Assembly (NCBI GenBank): GCA_002104895.1
Contig: MCFG01000153.1
Span: 1 to 64,000, forward strand
Source: Anaeromyces robustus
Taxonomy: Eukaryota; Neocallimastigomycota; Neocallimastigomycetes; Neocallimastigales; Neocallimastigaceae
Direction of reading: 5' to 3'
Length of the DNA: 64,000 nucleotides
The translations under genes were made by a program, and so were the position numbers. A model generated the notes under the pieces. That model searched no databases and had not been told where the DNA came from. It saw nothing but the letters and a program-made list of their open reading frames with translations. Shown one piece after another: positions 14,040 through 34,228 of the stretch (the first letter of the stretch is position 1; each line of letters starts with the position of its first letter).

Positions 14040-14650
14040 TTAAATAAGAGCAATGTATTCAATTTTTTTACAGTATTCTTTTTCAAAATTGCTTTTACTA
14101 CAAAAAACATCATAATTCTTCTTTTTACAAATTTCTTGATAATTTTTATAATAACATGGACGACATTCTTTTACATCTTGATTATTTCTAGTAATTTCAT
14201 GAATGCATTGTTTTACATAAACTTTTTCCCATTTACCATTCTTAACATGATATTGTACATTATCATTTACAGTTTTTGTTTCTATTACTTTATATATATA
14301 TATTTGTCGTTCAATTATTATTAGTAGTAAATTAATTAATATATTGAAATAATTACATTTTTAAATTTTATAATTATTATTAATAATTATTAAAATAGAA
14401 TATAAAAAAAAAGAATAAAAAAAAAACATATTAATAAACTTTTAAACTATTTAACTATTATAAAATTGTATCTATTATAATAATAATAATAATAATAATA
14501 ATAAAACTTACAGGTAGCATTGGCACAATAGATTTTATAATGGTCGTCGTCTTCACAAGTAGTAGTTGTTATTTTTTGAGTAGTTATGCGTTCATAACTA
14601 TTAAATACACAAAAACAAAAACATAATAATACAATACAAAAGAATTTCAT
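14040..14650 (-). CDS. Small secreted cysteine-rich protein, two exons, 128 aa
   Basis: Exon 1 (14512-14650) starts with ATG and a clear signal peptide, MKFFCIVLLCFCFCVFNS, and ends at a GTAAGT donor after ...YCANAT. Exon 2 (14040-14287) has the matching phase, an AG acceptor, and an ACTAAT branch-like motif about 30 nt upstream, and ends at TAA. The joined frame is 387 nt, or 128 residues. The mature part has eight cysteines (about residues 32, 42, 74, 88, 91, 100, 109, 119), an even number as expected for disulphide-bonded extracellular proteins. It includes ECRPC and spaced Cys in the Lys/Tyr/Asn-rich C-terminal half. I recognise no family. A secreted effector-like or cell-wall protein is possible but unproven. 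The intron holds an ATT/TTA repeat. The exact acceptor is the weakest part of the model. Confidence 0.65.
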
Positions 14651-15438
14651 TTTTATATATATATTATATATATATAGTACAATAACACTAAATTTTTAGT
14701 ATATTTTATATATTTTTTCTTATTCTTTCATATATATTTTGTTACTTTTATTAAATATACTTTTTTCTTTTTCTTTTTTTCTTTTTTTTTTTTTTTATTT
14801 TTATAAAGAAAAAAATTTTTTTTTGTATTTAATTGAAAAGTTTATATTAAAAATTATATATTAAATATTAAGTTTAATATATATGATTTTTTATATTTAA
14901 TAAATTTATAAATTTTTTTTTTTTTATATGTTTCATTTACAATAAAAAATATACAAAGTTTTTTTGCCATATTTATATTTATATGTATTACTATGTAATT
15001 AGTTAATATAAAAAATTTTTTATAACAATAAAAAATATTTTGAAATAATCAATATACTCTATAAAATATAAATAAAACTATGATTTTTTAATTTTTAATA
15101 TATTAACATATAAAGAAATAAAACTTATATAAAAAAATAAATAATCCATAATCATTTTATATTGATACATTTATTTTATTTTATTTTTTTTTATTTTATT
15201 TTATTTATTTTATTTTTCTTTTGTAATATAAAAATTATATTATTAATTGATAAAATTATAACAAAATTATAGAATATTTTAAAAAATTAATAATAAATTA
15301 TAAAATATTATAATTATAAAATATTACATATATATAATTATTATAATATATAATTTTGTTTTATTTATTATATAACACTTATATGTAATATATATATTTA
15401 AAAAATATATTGTTTTATAATATATTTTTTTATATTTA
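14651..15438. other. Intergenic, nothing recognised
   Basis: About 0.8 kb of A/T-rich DNA between the divergent side of the small secreted-protein gene (its ATG at 14650) and the 3' end of the RhoGEF gene. It contains T-runs and a TTTTA repeat at about 15174-15214. The upstream promoter of the secreted-protein gene must lie here, but I see no distinctive element. Confidence 0.5.
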
Positions 15439-22428
<6,990 letters not shown>

Positions 22429-23702
22429 AATTATATAAGTTCGTTTTTTAAATTATCAATTATATTTCTTTTTATAATTATTTTTTATAATAAAAAATAA
22501 CAAAAAAAAAAAAAAAAAAAGAAAGAAATGATAATAGATATTATAAATATTTCTTATTAATAATTTGTTAAAAGTATTTGTTTATTGAATATTATTGTAT
22601 AAAAAAAAGGTTATATATAGAAATATATACAAAATTTGAAATTTAAAATTATATATATTTGAATTTTTCTTTTAAAATCCAAAATCAAAATTGAATTTTA
22701 AAAAAATATATGACCAAAAAAATAATATATTTCCAAAAGTGTTAAAACGTACTACTTGATTATTCATAAATTTGATAAATAAATGCTATTTTAAGTTTAA
22801 AATTTTTACATATAATTATTATAAATATACTTTATATTCTCTATTTAATGATATATAAAAGAGTTTAAAATAAAATATTAGTAATATAAATAATTAGAAT
22901 AAGTAAAAATGAAAACAAAAAATTAAAAAATAAAATAAAAAAAAATAAAATAAAATTAAAATAAAATAAGATAATAAAAATATATATAAAATACAAAGAA
23001 ATATACAAAAAAATTAATTTCTAAAATTTTAAATTAATTAAAATTAATTTTAATTATTAATTTTTAAATAGGTATTATAATAAAAATTAATATAAATAAA
23101 ATTTAGCTTGCTTTAACAAAATAATAAATTATTAATTTTTTTTTTATATATTTCATTTTAGAATACTTTTTTAATTAAATTTTTTTAATTAATTTTAATT
23201 ATTAGTTTATATATATATATTATTAATACTAATTAGTATTAATAATAATTATAAAAAAAAACTAATAAAGTTTTAAATAATTTCCTTTTTATAATTATAA
23301 TTATTATTATTTTCATAATAATATTACCTTCTTTAACTTTTTAAATAATAATTTTACTTTTAGTCATATTTTTGAAACTCGCTCGAAGTATGACTTTTTT
23401 TTTTATTCTTTTTTTTTTTTATTTTAATTTTAATTGATATATCTGATTGATTATTAATATTTTATGATTATATTATTAAAAATATTAAAAATCAATAATA
23501 TTAAAAAAAAGAAAAAGGTAAAATAATAATAAAATAAATAAAAAAATATCAAAAATGAACAAAAAGGTTAAATATTTTTAATATAGTTTTATTTTAATTT
23601 AATTTTTTAATATTATTATTCATATAGTTCTATATCTTTTCTTTAAAATTAAATGTTTCTTTTCATCTACATGATATAAATTTATAAAAATTAATTAAAA
23701 AA

Positions 23703-23736
<34 letters not shown>

Positions 23737-24193
23737 AATAAAATCATTGAAAGATATTAAATGAAAAAAGTGTAAAAAAGAAATAATAATAAAAAAATTA
23801 ACACTATAAATTCATCACACTTAATTCATCTTTTTTTTTTATTTAAATTAATTTAAATATTTCCAAAAATAGTTAAAATTAATTTCTTTCAAAAAAAGTA
23901 ATTTTTTATAAAATGAAAAATAAAAAATATATTTTATATAATGTAACAAAAATATTATTTATAGGACTTCACATTAAATTTTTTATACAAGTTTTTTTTT
24001 AAATTAATTTTAAATGTAACAAAAAAATATTATAAAAAAATATTAATTAAAAATATTGATATATATCAATAATTATATTTATTTATAATTTTAAGATAAT
24101 TAATAAATAAAATAAAAATAAATGAATAAGTAAATAAAATAAAGGAAAATAAATAAATAAATTAATTAATTAATAAATAAATAAATAAATTAA

Positions 24194-24224
<31 letters not shown>

Positions 24225-24848
24225 AAAAAAGAATTGTCATGCCATAAAAATATTAAAATTTTAATATCCTTAAAAATATTTTTTATTATATGATTTGAAT
24301 GATTATTTTTTAATTATAAATATTTAAATTTGAATTATTAAGATAAAATTTTAAAAATATTATAGGTAATTTACAATTTATATGTGTACATAATAAAGAA
24401 TATTTGATAAACAAGGAATTTTCATTATAATATTTTTATAAATGTTTTAATAAAAAAGTTTTTGCTTTCTTAATCATAAATTCTATTATTCTATTTAATA
24501 ATATGTATTATTAAAAATAAAATATATAGCTTTATATAGCTTTTTTAGTATTTTAATTAATGAGTATATTGAATATATTAGAATAGTAGTATATGTATAG
24601 TTTTTATATAGAGGATGAAAGGTTTGAGGTTAAAATATTTATAAAGTAATGAAAAAAAATGATGAAAATTTCATTATTTATTAAAAAATATGAATAAAAA
24701 TAGTTATAACATGTAATGATAATAAAAAAAGTATAATGATAATTAATTAATAACGTTGGATTGGTAATAGAAGAAATACCATAATATAAAAAAAAATTCA
24801 TTATTGAAAAAAAATTGCTATTACTAATTTCATAATTATAATAATAAT

Positions 24849-24881
<33 letters not shown>

Positions 24882-25032
24882 TATAGTAATAATAATAATA
24901 ATAATTATAATTATAAATATAAATATTTAATTGATAATCTTTAATTAATAATTCCAAAAAATTTCTGATGACTAATAAAGAATTATTTTTTATATAATTA
25001 TTATTATTATAATTATTATTATTATAATTATA

Positions 25033-25065
<33 letters not shown>

Positions 25066-26843
25066 TACTATTATTATTATTATTATTGTTATTATATATT
25101 TTAAACATTGACATACATTAATGAAAATATTTCATATATTTTATGTTATCATATGATCTATGTGATAATATGATAACATAAATCACATAAATTTTAATCA
25201 TACACTTTTATTCCTAAAATCTTTATATTAATTGGACAAAAAGATTTATCGTAAATTTATATAATATTATATAAGAATTATTTAACATTAAAACACATAA
25301 GTAAATTAAAAATTAAAATTGAATATATATATGATTTAATTTTTAATATATTATCCTAATTTCTAAGAAAAATATGTGAATGGTTCTATTTTTCTAAATG
25401 TAATGGAACAATCATATTGTCCTATTCGATCGATCATTGTTTGATTGAAGATAATTGAGATATATATATTTAATTTCTAATATTAATATATATATATCTT
25501 AATTAAAAAACTTATATTATATACATTTAAAATAAATATTATATACAAACATTTTTTTGTTTGTATATATAACATAATAAAATAAATATTTAAACCAACA
25601 AATATTTTTTTAAAAGAAAAGATAATATAAAATGATTTTTTCGTTTATTTAATAAATAAATATATATAACATAATAAAAACAGTATTTTTATATGTGTAA
25701 AGTAGTATATATTCTTTAAACAAAACCTTTTTTTTTATTAAAAAAAATATATATATTTTAATTTTATAAAAAAAAAATCATTATAATATATTTATAGAAT
25801 ATTCTAATATTCTATAAACAGTTTATACTATTATTTTAATGTTTAATTAATTTTAAGTAAAAAAATTAAAATTATGTGATACAAAATAAAATATTTGATT
25901 AAATGTTTGCTTATAATGTTAAATAAAATAATGATTTAAAGGAACTAATATTAATTTTAGCATATTTTATTCTAATTAATTAAATTAAAATGAAATAAAA
26001 AATATATATATATAATATAAAATAATTAAGGCTTAATAATAATAAGAAAATAAATTAAAAATCTATTTAATCTTTTGTATTTATATTAAATTTAGATTTA
26101 GGTACTTAGAAAAGAAAATAATAAATTATATTTATAATTATATTTATTATTAGTATTTAAATTCTATAAAAGATTATAGAAAAACAAAAAATAAAATATA
26201 AATAATAAAAATAAAAAGGTTATTAATATAGTACATATTAAATAGATATGCAAAACTATTTAAACCTTTTTTTCTTTATTATAATATTTAATTTAATAAA
26301 AATAAATTGACCATTGAAAATATCACAAGTTATATTATTAAGAGATATATATTAAATAATCTTAATCTTTACGCATTTTAAAGACATTTTAATATTTTTT
26401 TTTGTTTTAGTTTTGTTTGTTAAAAAACTGATTTTCTTTTATTTATTTTTTTTATAAAAAAAATTCATTTAATAACTCTCATTTTTTGATTTTAAATTAT
26501 TTTTATTAAAAAAAAAAAAAAAAAAAAGAAATAAATTAAGGATGTTTATTAATAACTTTAATAATATTTATTACTATTATAATAGTAAAAGTAAAAATAA
26601 GAATAAAATATATATATTAATTTCTAATAAAAATTTTTATTAAAATGTATATATATTTAAATAATTTAATAAAACTATTAAATATATTTTTTATTTTTAT
26701 TTCTTTTCATTATTATTATTACTACTATTTATTTATTTTTATTTCATATTTTCATTTATTCTTATTTTTAATAAACTACTATAATGTAATAATATAGTTA
26801 TTAAAAACTGATTTATTACTTATTTAGTATTTTTATTATTAAC

Positions 26844-26883
<40 letters not shown>

Positions 26884-27107
26884 TTTTTGTTAATTGTTTT
26901 TTTTTATCTTTTATTATAATTATAATTATAATTATTATTATATTTTTTATTTTTATTTTTATGTTTTGACTTTTCTTTTTAAGATATTTTTTTATTTTTT
27001 CTTTTAATTTATTTATTTATTTTTTTATTATTTGGCTTTTATATATTATATATATATATTGAAAAGAATTTTTATTTTTATTTTTTTTTTTTTAAAAAAA
27101 AAAAAAA
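22429..27107. other. A/T-rich intergenic region, no recognisable gene
   Basis: About 4.7 kb between the RhoGEF start and the 3' end of the ABCA gene. It holds an A-run at 23709-23735, an AAAT/TAAATAAA array at about 24146-24226, interrupted ATT/TTA arrays at 24836-24915, 25003-25090 and 26844-26881, and the hairpin at 25140-25182. A minus-strand frame at 24604-24957 is a Tyr/Asn translation of these repeats and not a credible gene. Confidence 0.55.
25140..25182. repeat. 15-bp-stem hairpin
   Basis: The arms TTTATGTTATCATAT (25140-25154) and ATATGATAACATAAA (25168-25182) are exact reverse complements with a 13-nt loop. Intergenic, with no known role. Confidence 0.75.
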
Positions 27108-30100
27108 TTAATGACCATCAGCATCACCTTCAGAAATAATACTAAGGAATACTTCTTCTAAAGAAGATTGTGAAATACCCCAATTAATTATACCATATTG
27201 CTCTTTATTTTGTTCAATAATTTTAAATAATTGAGAAACATATCCTTGATCTGGAATGAATTCATAAATACTATTGGAAGCTAAATCACGAATAGCTTTA
27301 TGATTTTCTGGAAGAGTATTTGTAATAAATTGCTTTAATTCTTTATATTTTTGTGGATCATTATTATAGGTTAATCTAAAACCTGCACCATAAATTTCCT
27401 TAAGACGTAAAGATGTATTACAGCAACGAATTGTACCATGGGACATAATTGCAATACGATGACATAATACTTCAGCTTCTTCCATGGAGTGAGTGGTAAG
27501 AATAATAGTTTTTTCTTGACTAATTTCATTTAAAATATCCCAAATTAAACGACGTACATCTGGATCAAGACCAGTAGTAGGTTCATCTAAAAAGACAATC
27601 TTTGGATCACCAACAAGAGCAATAGCAATACTTAAACGACGTTTTTCACCACCACTTAAACCTTTAACTAAGTTTTTCCTAAATGCAGTTAAACCTACAC
27701 TAGATAAACTATCATTAATTGCAGTTTCTTCTTGACTTTTAGTAATTCCCTTTAATCTAGCATAGAATAATAAATGTTCTTCAACAGTTAAATCATTCCA
27801 TAAAATATCATGCTGAGGACATATACCAATACGCTTATAAACTTGATTCATATCAGTTTCAATATTATAACCAGCTACTCTAGCATAACCTGCAGTTGGA
27901 GGATAAACACCAATTAATGAATGAATTAAAGTGGTTTTACCTGCACCATTTGGACCTAATAAACCAAAGACTTTACTATTTTCTACTGCAAAGGTTGCAC
28001 TACGAACTGCAACATGAGGTGAATCACCTTTAATTCTTGGAGCATATTCTTTACGGAAATTCTTTATAACTAATGGACAATCACTATCATATTGTCCAGT
28101 AAGAACACGTTTTCTTTCGGCTTTAACATCATCATCTTCTAAAATTTCAGCATCTTCTTGTTCCTTTGAATTATAAAATGGATTATTAGAATCTTCAAAT
28201 TTAAAATCTTCATCAATACTATTTAAATCGAAATCATCAATATTTCTTTTTCTTTTGAAACATTTAAAAATATTTAAATGCCATGGTTTATGATTACCAT
28301 ATTCTTGTGGAATTACAGTACTGAAATAATATACAAGAATTAATAAAACGAAAAATTCAACAATTAACATCATAGTAACTGTGAAAATACGATCTCCTGG
28401 AACAAAATCTTTCAATTGATAATACATTCTTTCACCTTCTTTAGGAGTTGCAGATAACTTATTTATAATATAATAGAAAGCAATTAGTGGCCATAAGAAA
28501 TACTTATTAGTAGTTTTCATTTCAGATTGTAAAGCAAAACAAAGAATAACACTAAACATCACAATTAAGAAGGTAGTTACCAATGCTGTACTATTTCTTT
28601 TGAAAAAGAAGGAAACTGCAAATGAAAACATAACAAGTACATTAGCCCAAACAAAGAATAACAATAATAAAACTTCAGGAGAGGTTTGTATAAATAATTT
28701 CATTTTACATAAATATCCAGCAATATTAAAGCATAACAATGAAACCAAACATAAAATCAAATCAGTTATGTATGTAAATACATAATAAACTATTGGTTTC
28801 ATACCATTCATTTTCATCATTACTACATATCTTTCTTCTTTATCCTTTACTAAACTCATAACAAAAACTGGAATTAAAAAACTGATACCCCATGGATATA
28901 AAAAAACACCAACAAGATCAGAAGCATCAATATTATAATTATATTTATTATTTTCTTTAAATACTGGATATGATCTGAAACCTTGAGTAATAGTTGATTT
29001 GTTATCTGTAATTTTACGTAACCAAGCACTATTAAATTCAGTAATGAAATAAAGCAATCTTTTTCCTTTACCAGGATAAGACATATATGGGTTTACATTA
29101 TTTCCTTTCAAGCCAAATATATAGGATAATCTTGTATTTTCACCTACAGATAAAAGCATATCGTATTTATAATTATTTTCATTTTCTTCTATACTATTAA
29201 TCAACATTGCACCATAAGGCATATAATCAACACTTTTCACAATAGCATCTTCAGTATTTTTAAAATTTGATAGAGTAACGTATTTCTTTTCATCATTAGT
29301 ATAATCAGAAAAAGTTGTATTTTTTAAAATTTTATTTACACTGTTAATAGTCATTATATAAAAAAAAATATCAAATAGTAATATAAAATATAGTAATATT
29401 AATATATTTTGAAATATATATATATATTATATTATAATATTAGTTATTATTTATTAATAAATAAATAAATAAATGAATAAATAAATAAATAAAAATATTT
29501 TTTTTCTGTTTTGTTTAAAAAAAAAAATGTTTTTTTATTAATTTTCTTACACTTTTATTCTGTTATTAAGTTCTACATCTAAATCTTCTTCATTATTAAT
29601 GTCAACAAATTCAAAGAATGGTAATCTTTCAAAATTAACAGATGGTGTGTCATTACGAACTAAATCATACATATTTAAGAAGTAACGTGTATAAGAGTAA
29701 TCTAAAATACCTTTATTAGATAGTTCATATTTATCATCTTCTATATTTATTAAAGTAATGTTAGCGGATTCTCTTGGATGTTTACCAATTATTTCTTTTT
29801 CTGTAGTATTACTAACAGCAAAAATACCCCATGGACGCATCATATTACTAAGCATAAAGAAAATTTTACTTTGATTATAAATGGATTCTTTAGTATCGCC
29901 AGTTTCAGTAGGCGTGGTAGTAGTTGTAGTAGTTGTTTTAGTTTTTGTTTTTTTTGTAGAAGTTGACTTTTTTGTTGTTGTTGAACTTGCTCTTTTTTGA
30001 AGATCTTTTGTATTTCCTGAAACATGGATAGTAGGTGTTGAACCGGATCCGGAATTTTTACGAGGTGTAGGAACAGTACTGGCTTTTCCTTTGCCATCAG

Positions 30101-32095
30101 AATTTGAGCCTGTATTTGAACCTGAACCTGAACCTGAACCTGAACCTGAACTTGAACCTGAACCTGAACCTGTACCAAAGAATTTTGACTTATATTCTGT
30201 TAAATCTTGTTCAGATATATCTCCTGATTTTACTAAATCATTTAAGTAACTATCATTTATTTGATTACTTTGAATTGCTTGTTTTAATTCATCAGGTAAT
30301 TCTTTATTTTTAATAGATTGTATTATTAAATTTTTAATATCATCTTGGCCTGGATTAGCATTTCCACCACCAACACCTTGACCTAATACTGACATATCAA
30401 TTTGTCCTGTTTTCTTATAATTTTCTAATATTAAATTAATTTGGTCATCTGTTAAACCACTTTTTTTTAATTCACTTTTAATCATTTCTGTTGGGTCCGC
30501 ACCGGCCATACCACCCATACCACCCATACCACCCATACCAGCCATACCACCCATTAATTCTTCAAGTGGCAATTGACCAGTTTCTTTATATTTTTTCATG
30601 ATTTCATCTAATTGATCATCTGGAATACCATAAGATTTTAACATATTTCTAATCATTTCATCTTGCATTCCCGACATGTCTCCACTTTTAAATTGTTCTT
30701 GAAGTTTTAAAGTTTCTTTCATTGATTCCATATCACCTAAACCAGTAGTATCAGCAAGTTTATTAAAAAAGTAAGCATAATTACCAGAAGCATTGACTGG
30801 TGGAATAAATAATGTATCACGATGAATTCTATCAGTACTATTTTCTGGTATAATATCATATGGAGCAGATGCAAAATAATCATTAGTACCAAACCAAACA
30901 GAACATGGATTAAAACCTTGGTCATAGTGAGCTAAAATTATATTTGGATTATCTTTTTTATAAGATTCTGGATCTAATGGTAATACGAAAGTTCCATTAA
31001 ATTCATTTGAACAGTACTCATAAATATTTTTTTGAAAAACATCTTGCGACAAACTTTCTATGAATAATGCTAAACCAAAAGTGACAAGGATAAACACAGT
31101 TGGACAGGCACTAAAGTTATTTTTAAAGAAAATAAAAATTAACAATGTCAGTTAAATATATTTTATTAATATATGAATTATAAGTAAATATAAAAAAAAT
31201 ATAATAAATATAACTCTGAAATATATTATTAACAATATATTAAAATACTTATTAACAAACAAAAAATTCGTTCAATTTTTTTTTATTATTAAAAAATAAA
31301 AGAAAAAAAAAAGAAAAAAAAAATCATGCATAAAGTCATGAAATAATTATAATATAACTATATTTTGTTCTAATATTAACACTACTTACATTACACAACC
31401 TAATAAATTTATAATATATAAAAGTAGAAAAATATCGTTTTATTTTTTTTATAATAATATAAATATATATTTATATTAATATATTTTTATATATTAATAT
31501 TTATTTACTATAATATATATATTACCAAGATTTGTTCCAATTTGTCTTTTTTGATAAGATAAGGTTTTTCTAAACTAGAAAATTTATATATTTTTAAATA
31601 ATATGAATATTAAATAATAGCAAATTAAAATTGTTATATTTTTCAATAATAATAACAAAATAATAATAATATTTATAATAATAATACATACCATTGCTCT
31701 AAATTGATAACTCTTTCTATGCTCTTACATTTACAATTATTAAAAAAAAAACATTAATTATAAAATGATAAATAATATTTGAAAATAGATGATTAATATA
31801 TTGATTCAAATATATTACATTTTTCAAATATAATAAAATAAAATAGGAAAAAAAGCAACTATATATTATATAAAAGAATAATATACTTAATATATCATAT
31901 ATAAATACCTGGTGGTGGTAATGAATTATTTGTAAGAATCTTTGTAACTTTTATAGATTCTCCTTCAGTTCTTGTGGTTCCATAACTAATATCGAGAAGT
32001 TCTCTTGTATCATTTTCATTGCAATAGCGTTTACCACTTACAGAACCTTCATATGAAACACCAAATGCATCTTGACGTTTTCTATATTCTTCCAT
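27108..32095 (-). CDS. Half-size ABCA-type ABC transporter with a very large repeat-bearing extracellular loop (5 exons, 1351 aa)
   Basis: Exons: 32095-31909, 31723-31692, 31569-31526, 31110-29551, 29340-27108. Donors and acceptors are canonical and all phases agree (4056 nt). A 62-residue cytoplasmic leader leads to the ABCA-like start SYQFRAM/KNLILSKKTNW and membrane segment 1 (about 89-109). A roughly 640-residue extracellular loop follows, then five more segments between about 756 and 950, and one nucleotide-binding domain: Walker A GPNGAGKT (1070-1077), Q-loop ICPQHDILW, signature LSGGE (1169-1173), Walker B IVFLDEP and H-loop LTTHSMEEAE. The C-terminal WGISQSSLEEVFLSII is typical of ABCA. 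ABCA proteins move lipids across membranes; the substrate here is unknown. Oddly, residues about 215-500 of the loop hold helical repeats, Gly/Met, Gly/Ser and Thr/Lys tracts. One membrane domain plus one nucleotide-binding domain implies dimerisation. Confidence 0.9.
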
Positions 32096-32712
32096 TTTTA
32101 TTTCATCTTTTTATAAAGAAATATAAAAAAAATTATAGACATAATTATAAATTATTAAATGTTTCTTTTTTTTTTTTTTTTTTTTTTACAATAAAGAAAA
32201 TGAAAATATTATTTTTATGCTAATAATTATTAATTTTTTGTCTTACAATTTATTTTACAAATAAGTCTATAATATAATGAAAGAAAAAATTATACTTCTA
32301 TTATATATTAATATTATATTTCTTTATATATATATATAATTATATATTTTTTTAATATTTTAATTATTTTTTTTATATTGTTTATATATTAATTATTAAT
32401 CATTCATTAATATTAATTTAATAATTATAAGTTATCATAATAATATAACTTATAGTAATGTTATTATCTTAAATTATTTTATTATTTATTTATATTTAAT
32501 TATTTTTTTTTTTTTTTTTTTATTATTTATTTATTTATATTTAATTTTTTTTTTTTTTTTTGAAAAAAAAGTAATAACTAAAGCTTTTTTAATTCTTTTA
32601 TATCAATTTTTTTAATAAAAGTAAATTATTTGAATAGTTTATAAAAATTTTTTTATATTAAATAAAGTTTAATATTGTAATTGATTTACAATTGAAAATT
32701 AATAATATTTAT

Positions 32713-32751
32713 AATGTCTCAATAATACATTAAATATATTATTGAGACATT
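32713..32751. repeat. 15-bp-stem hairpin in the divergent promoter region
   Basis: AATGTCTCAATAATA (32713-32727) and TATTATTGAGACATT (32737-32751) are exact reverse complements with a 9-nt loop. The arms contain G and C, so this is not a trivial AT run. Confidence 0.85.
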
Positions 32752-32758
32752 ACAAATA

Positions 32759-32824
32759 AATAATTATTAATCATAATATATATATATTATATATTATATA
32801 TATATATTATGATTAATAATTATT
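32759..32824. repeat. 66-bp near-perfect palindrome
   Basis: The outer arms AATAATTATTAATCATAAT and ATTATGATTAATAATTATT are exact reverse complements, and the inner (TA)n part is also nearly self-complementary, with mismatches only near the centre. It follows the 32713-32751 hairpin by 7 bp, so the two form a tandem cruciform-prone block. Confidence 0.85.
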
Positions 32825-34228
32825 ATTAAAAATTTTACTTAAAAAATCGAACATTCTTTTATTTAAATTATTAATTGCATATACAAGCATCTTTCAAATA
32901 TAAAAATTACTTAAAATAAATAGATTAAAAAAAAAAAAAGATATGAACGATATTCATAAATAGCATTAAAGAAAAACAAAATTTCAGTATTTATTCTTTT
33001 AAAATTATGAATTTAGATTAAATATATATTAATATTTAATAAATTATAAATAATTACTTAAATATAACGACTCTTATATGCATTTCTTTTAGAATTAAGT
33101 AGAAAAAATATCTTTAAAATTATATGAAATCATTTTTATTATTTATATATATAATTATTATTAAACGTAGTACATAATATATTTTTATTATAAAAAATTT
33201 ATTCTAGAATGAAAAAAAAAGTATCATTAATTTAAATAAAAATCTATATAAAATTTTGAAGATAAATTAATATTGTTAAGAACAATTTTCATGGCGTTTA
33301 ATAGTTGAAATAAATTAAATAATGTATATATTTAGAGTTACACCTAAATATTAAGTTATTAAAATTAATTAATTTAAATTAATTAATTAACTAATTAATA
33401 ACTATAAACATTATATAAAGCAAATAAAATTAAATAACCAAGAAGTATAAAATACTTGGAATAAAAAATTAAAAATAAAGTTTTTGAATACTGGTACAAA
33501 AAATTAACATTTAATTATAATTTAAATATATATATTTATTAATAAGTTAATATACTGTTATATATTATACATGTATATTACATATATATTATATATATAG
33601 AATAAAATAATTAGTTTTTTTTAAAAACTATCATTTCTATAACTTCAAAATAATTATCAAAACATATATAAATTTTATTAAATCACTAAATTATTTTTTT
33701 TTTAAAAAAAAAAAAAAAAACATTTTCAAAAAAAAAAATAATAATAATAAAAATAAAAATAGAGAATAAAAAAAAAAAAAGAAAAAAATTAAAAAGTATA
33801 ATTTATTATATAATTATTTAAGATATTTATAAATATATCGTATTAAAGCGAAATATTTAAATATAATTATTAAAAAAAACAATATTATAATATTTATTTT
33901 TTTAATAATTATAATATTATTCTTATTAATATTTCTTATTTTAATTATAATATTAAAGAAAATATTTATATATAAGAATAACTAAAATAAACTTAAGAAA
34001 AAAAAAAAAAAAGAAAAATCAAATAATAATAAATTAAATTAAATTAAAATTAAATTGAATTATTAAATTAATAAAAATATAATAATAAATATTAAATCTA
34101 TTCTAATTTAAAATAATAAAATTAAACTAGTATTTAGTTTATTATAAAAAATAGAATAATTTTAAATTATACAATAAAAATAAAACAATAATATAGAACT
34201 TTTAATAATCAAAAAAAAAGAAAAAAAA

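Larger units (their letters stand above)
32096..34228. promoter_or_regulatory. Shared intergenic region between divergent ABCA genes
   Basis: This 2.1-kb region separates two head-to-head ABC transporter genes, so it must hold both promoters. It contains T-runs at 32170-32187, 32502-32521 and 32545-32560, A-runs near 33704-33721, and two adjacent strong palindromes at 32713-32824. No specific transcription-factor site can be named from the sequence. The stretch just before each ATG is A-rich, as for other genes in the window. Confidence 0.5.

Noticed and set aside
14034-14324. Plus-strand 96-residue frame with hydrophobic content
   Set aside because: It is the complement of exon 2 of the small secreted-protein gene, whose minus-strand frame has conserved Cys spacing, proper splice phases and a signal peptide.
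24604-24957. 117-residue minus-strand frame rich in Tyr and Asn
   Set aside because: It starts at a non-ATG codon and is mostly a translation of ATA/TTA repeats; no signal peptide, domain or exon context.
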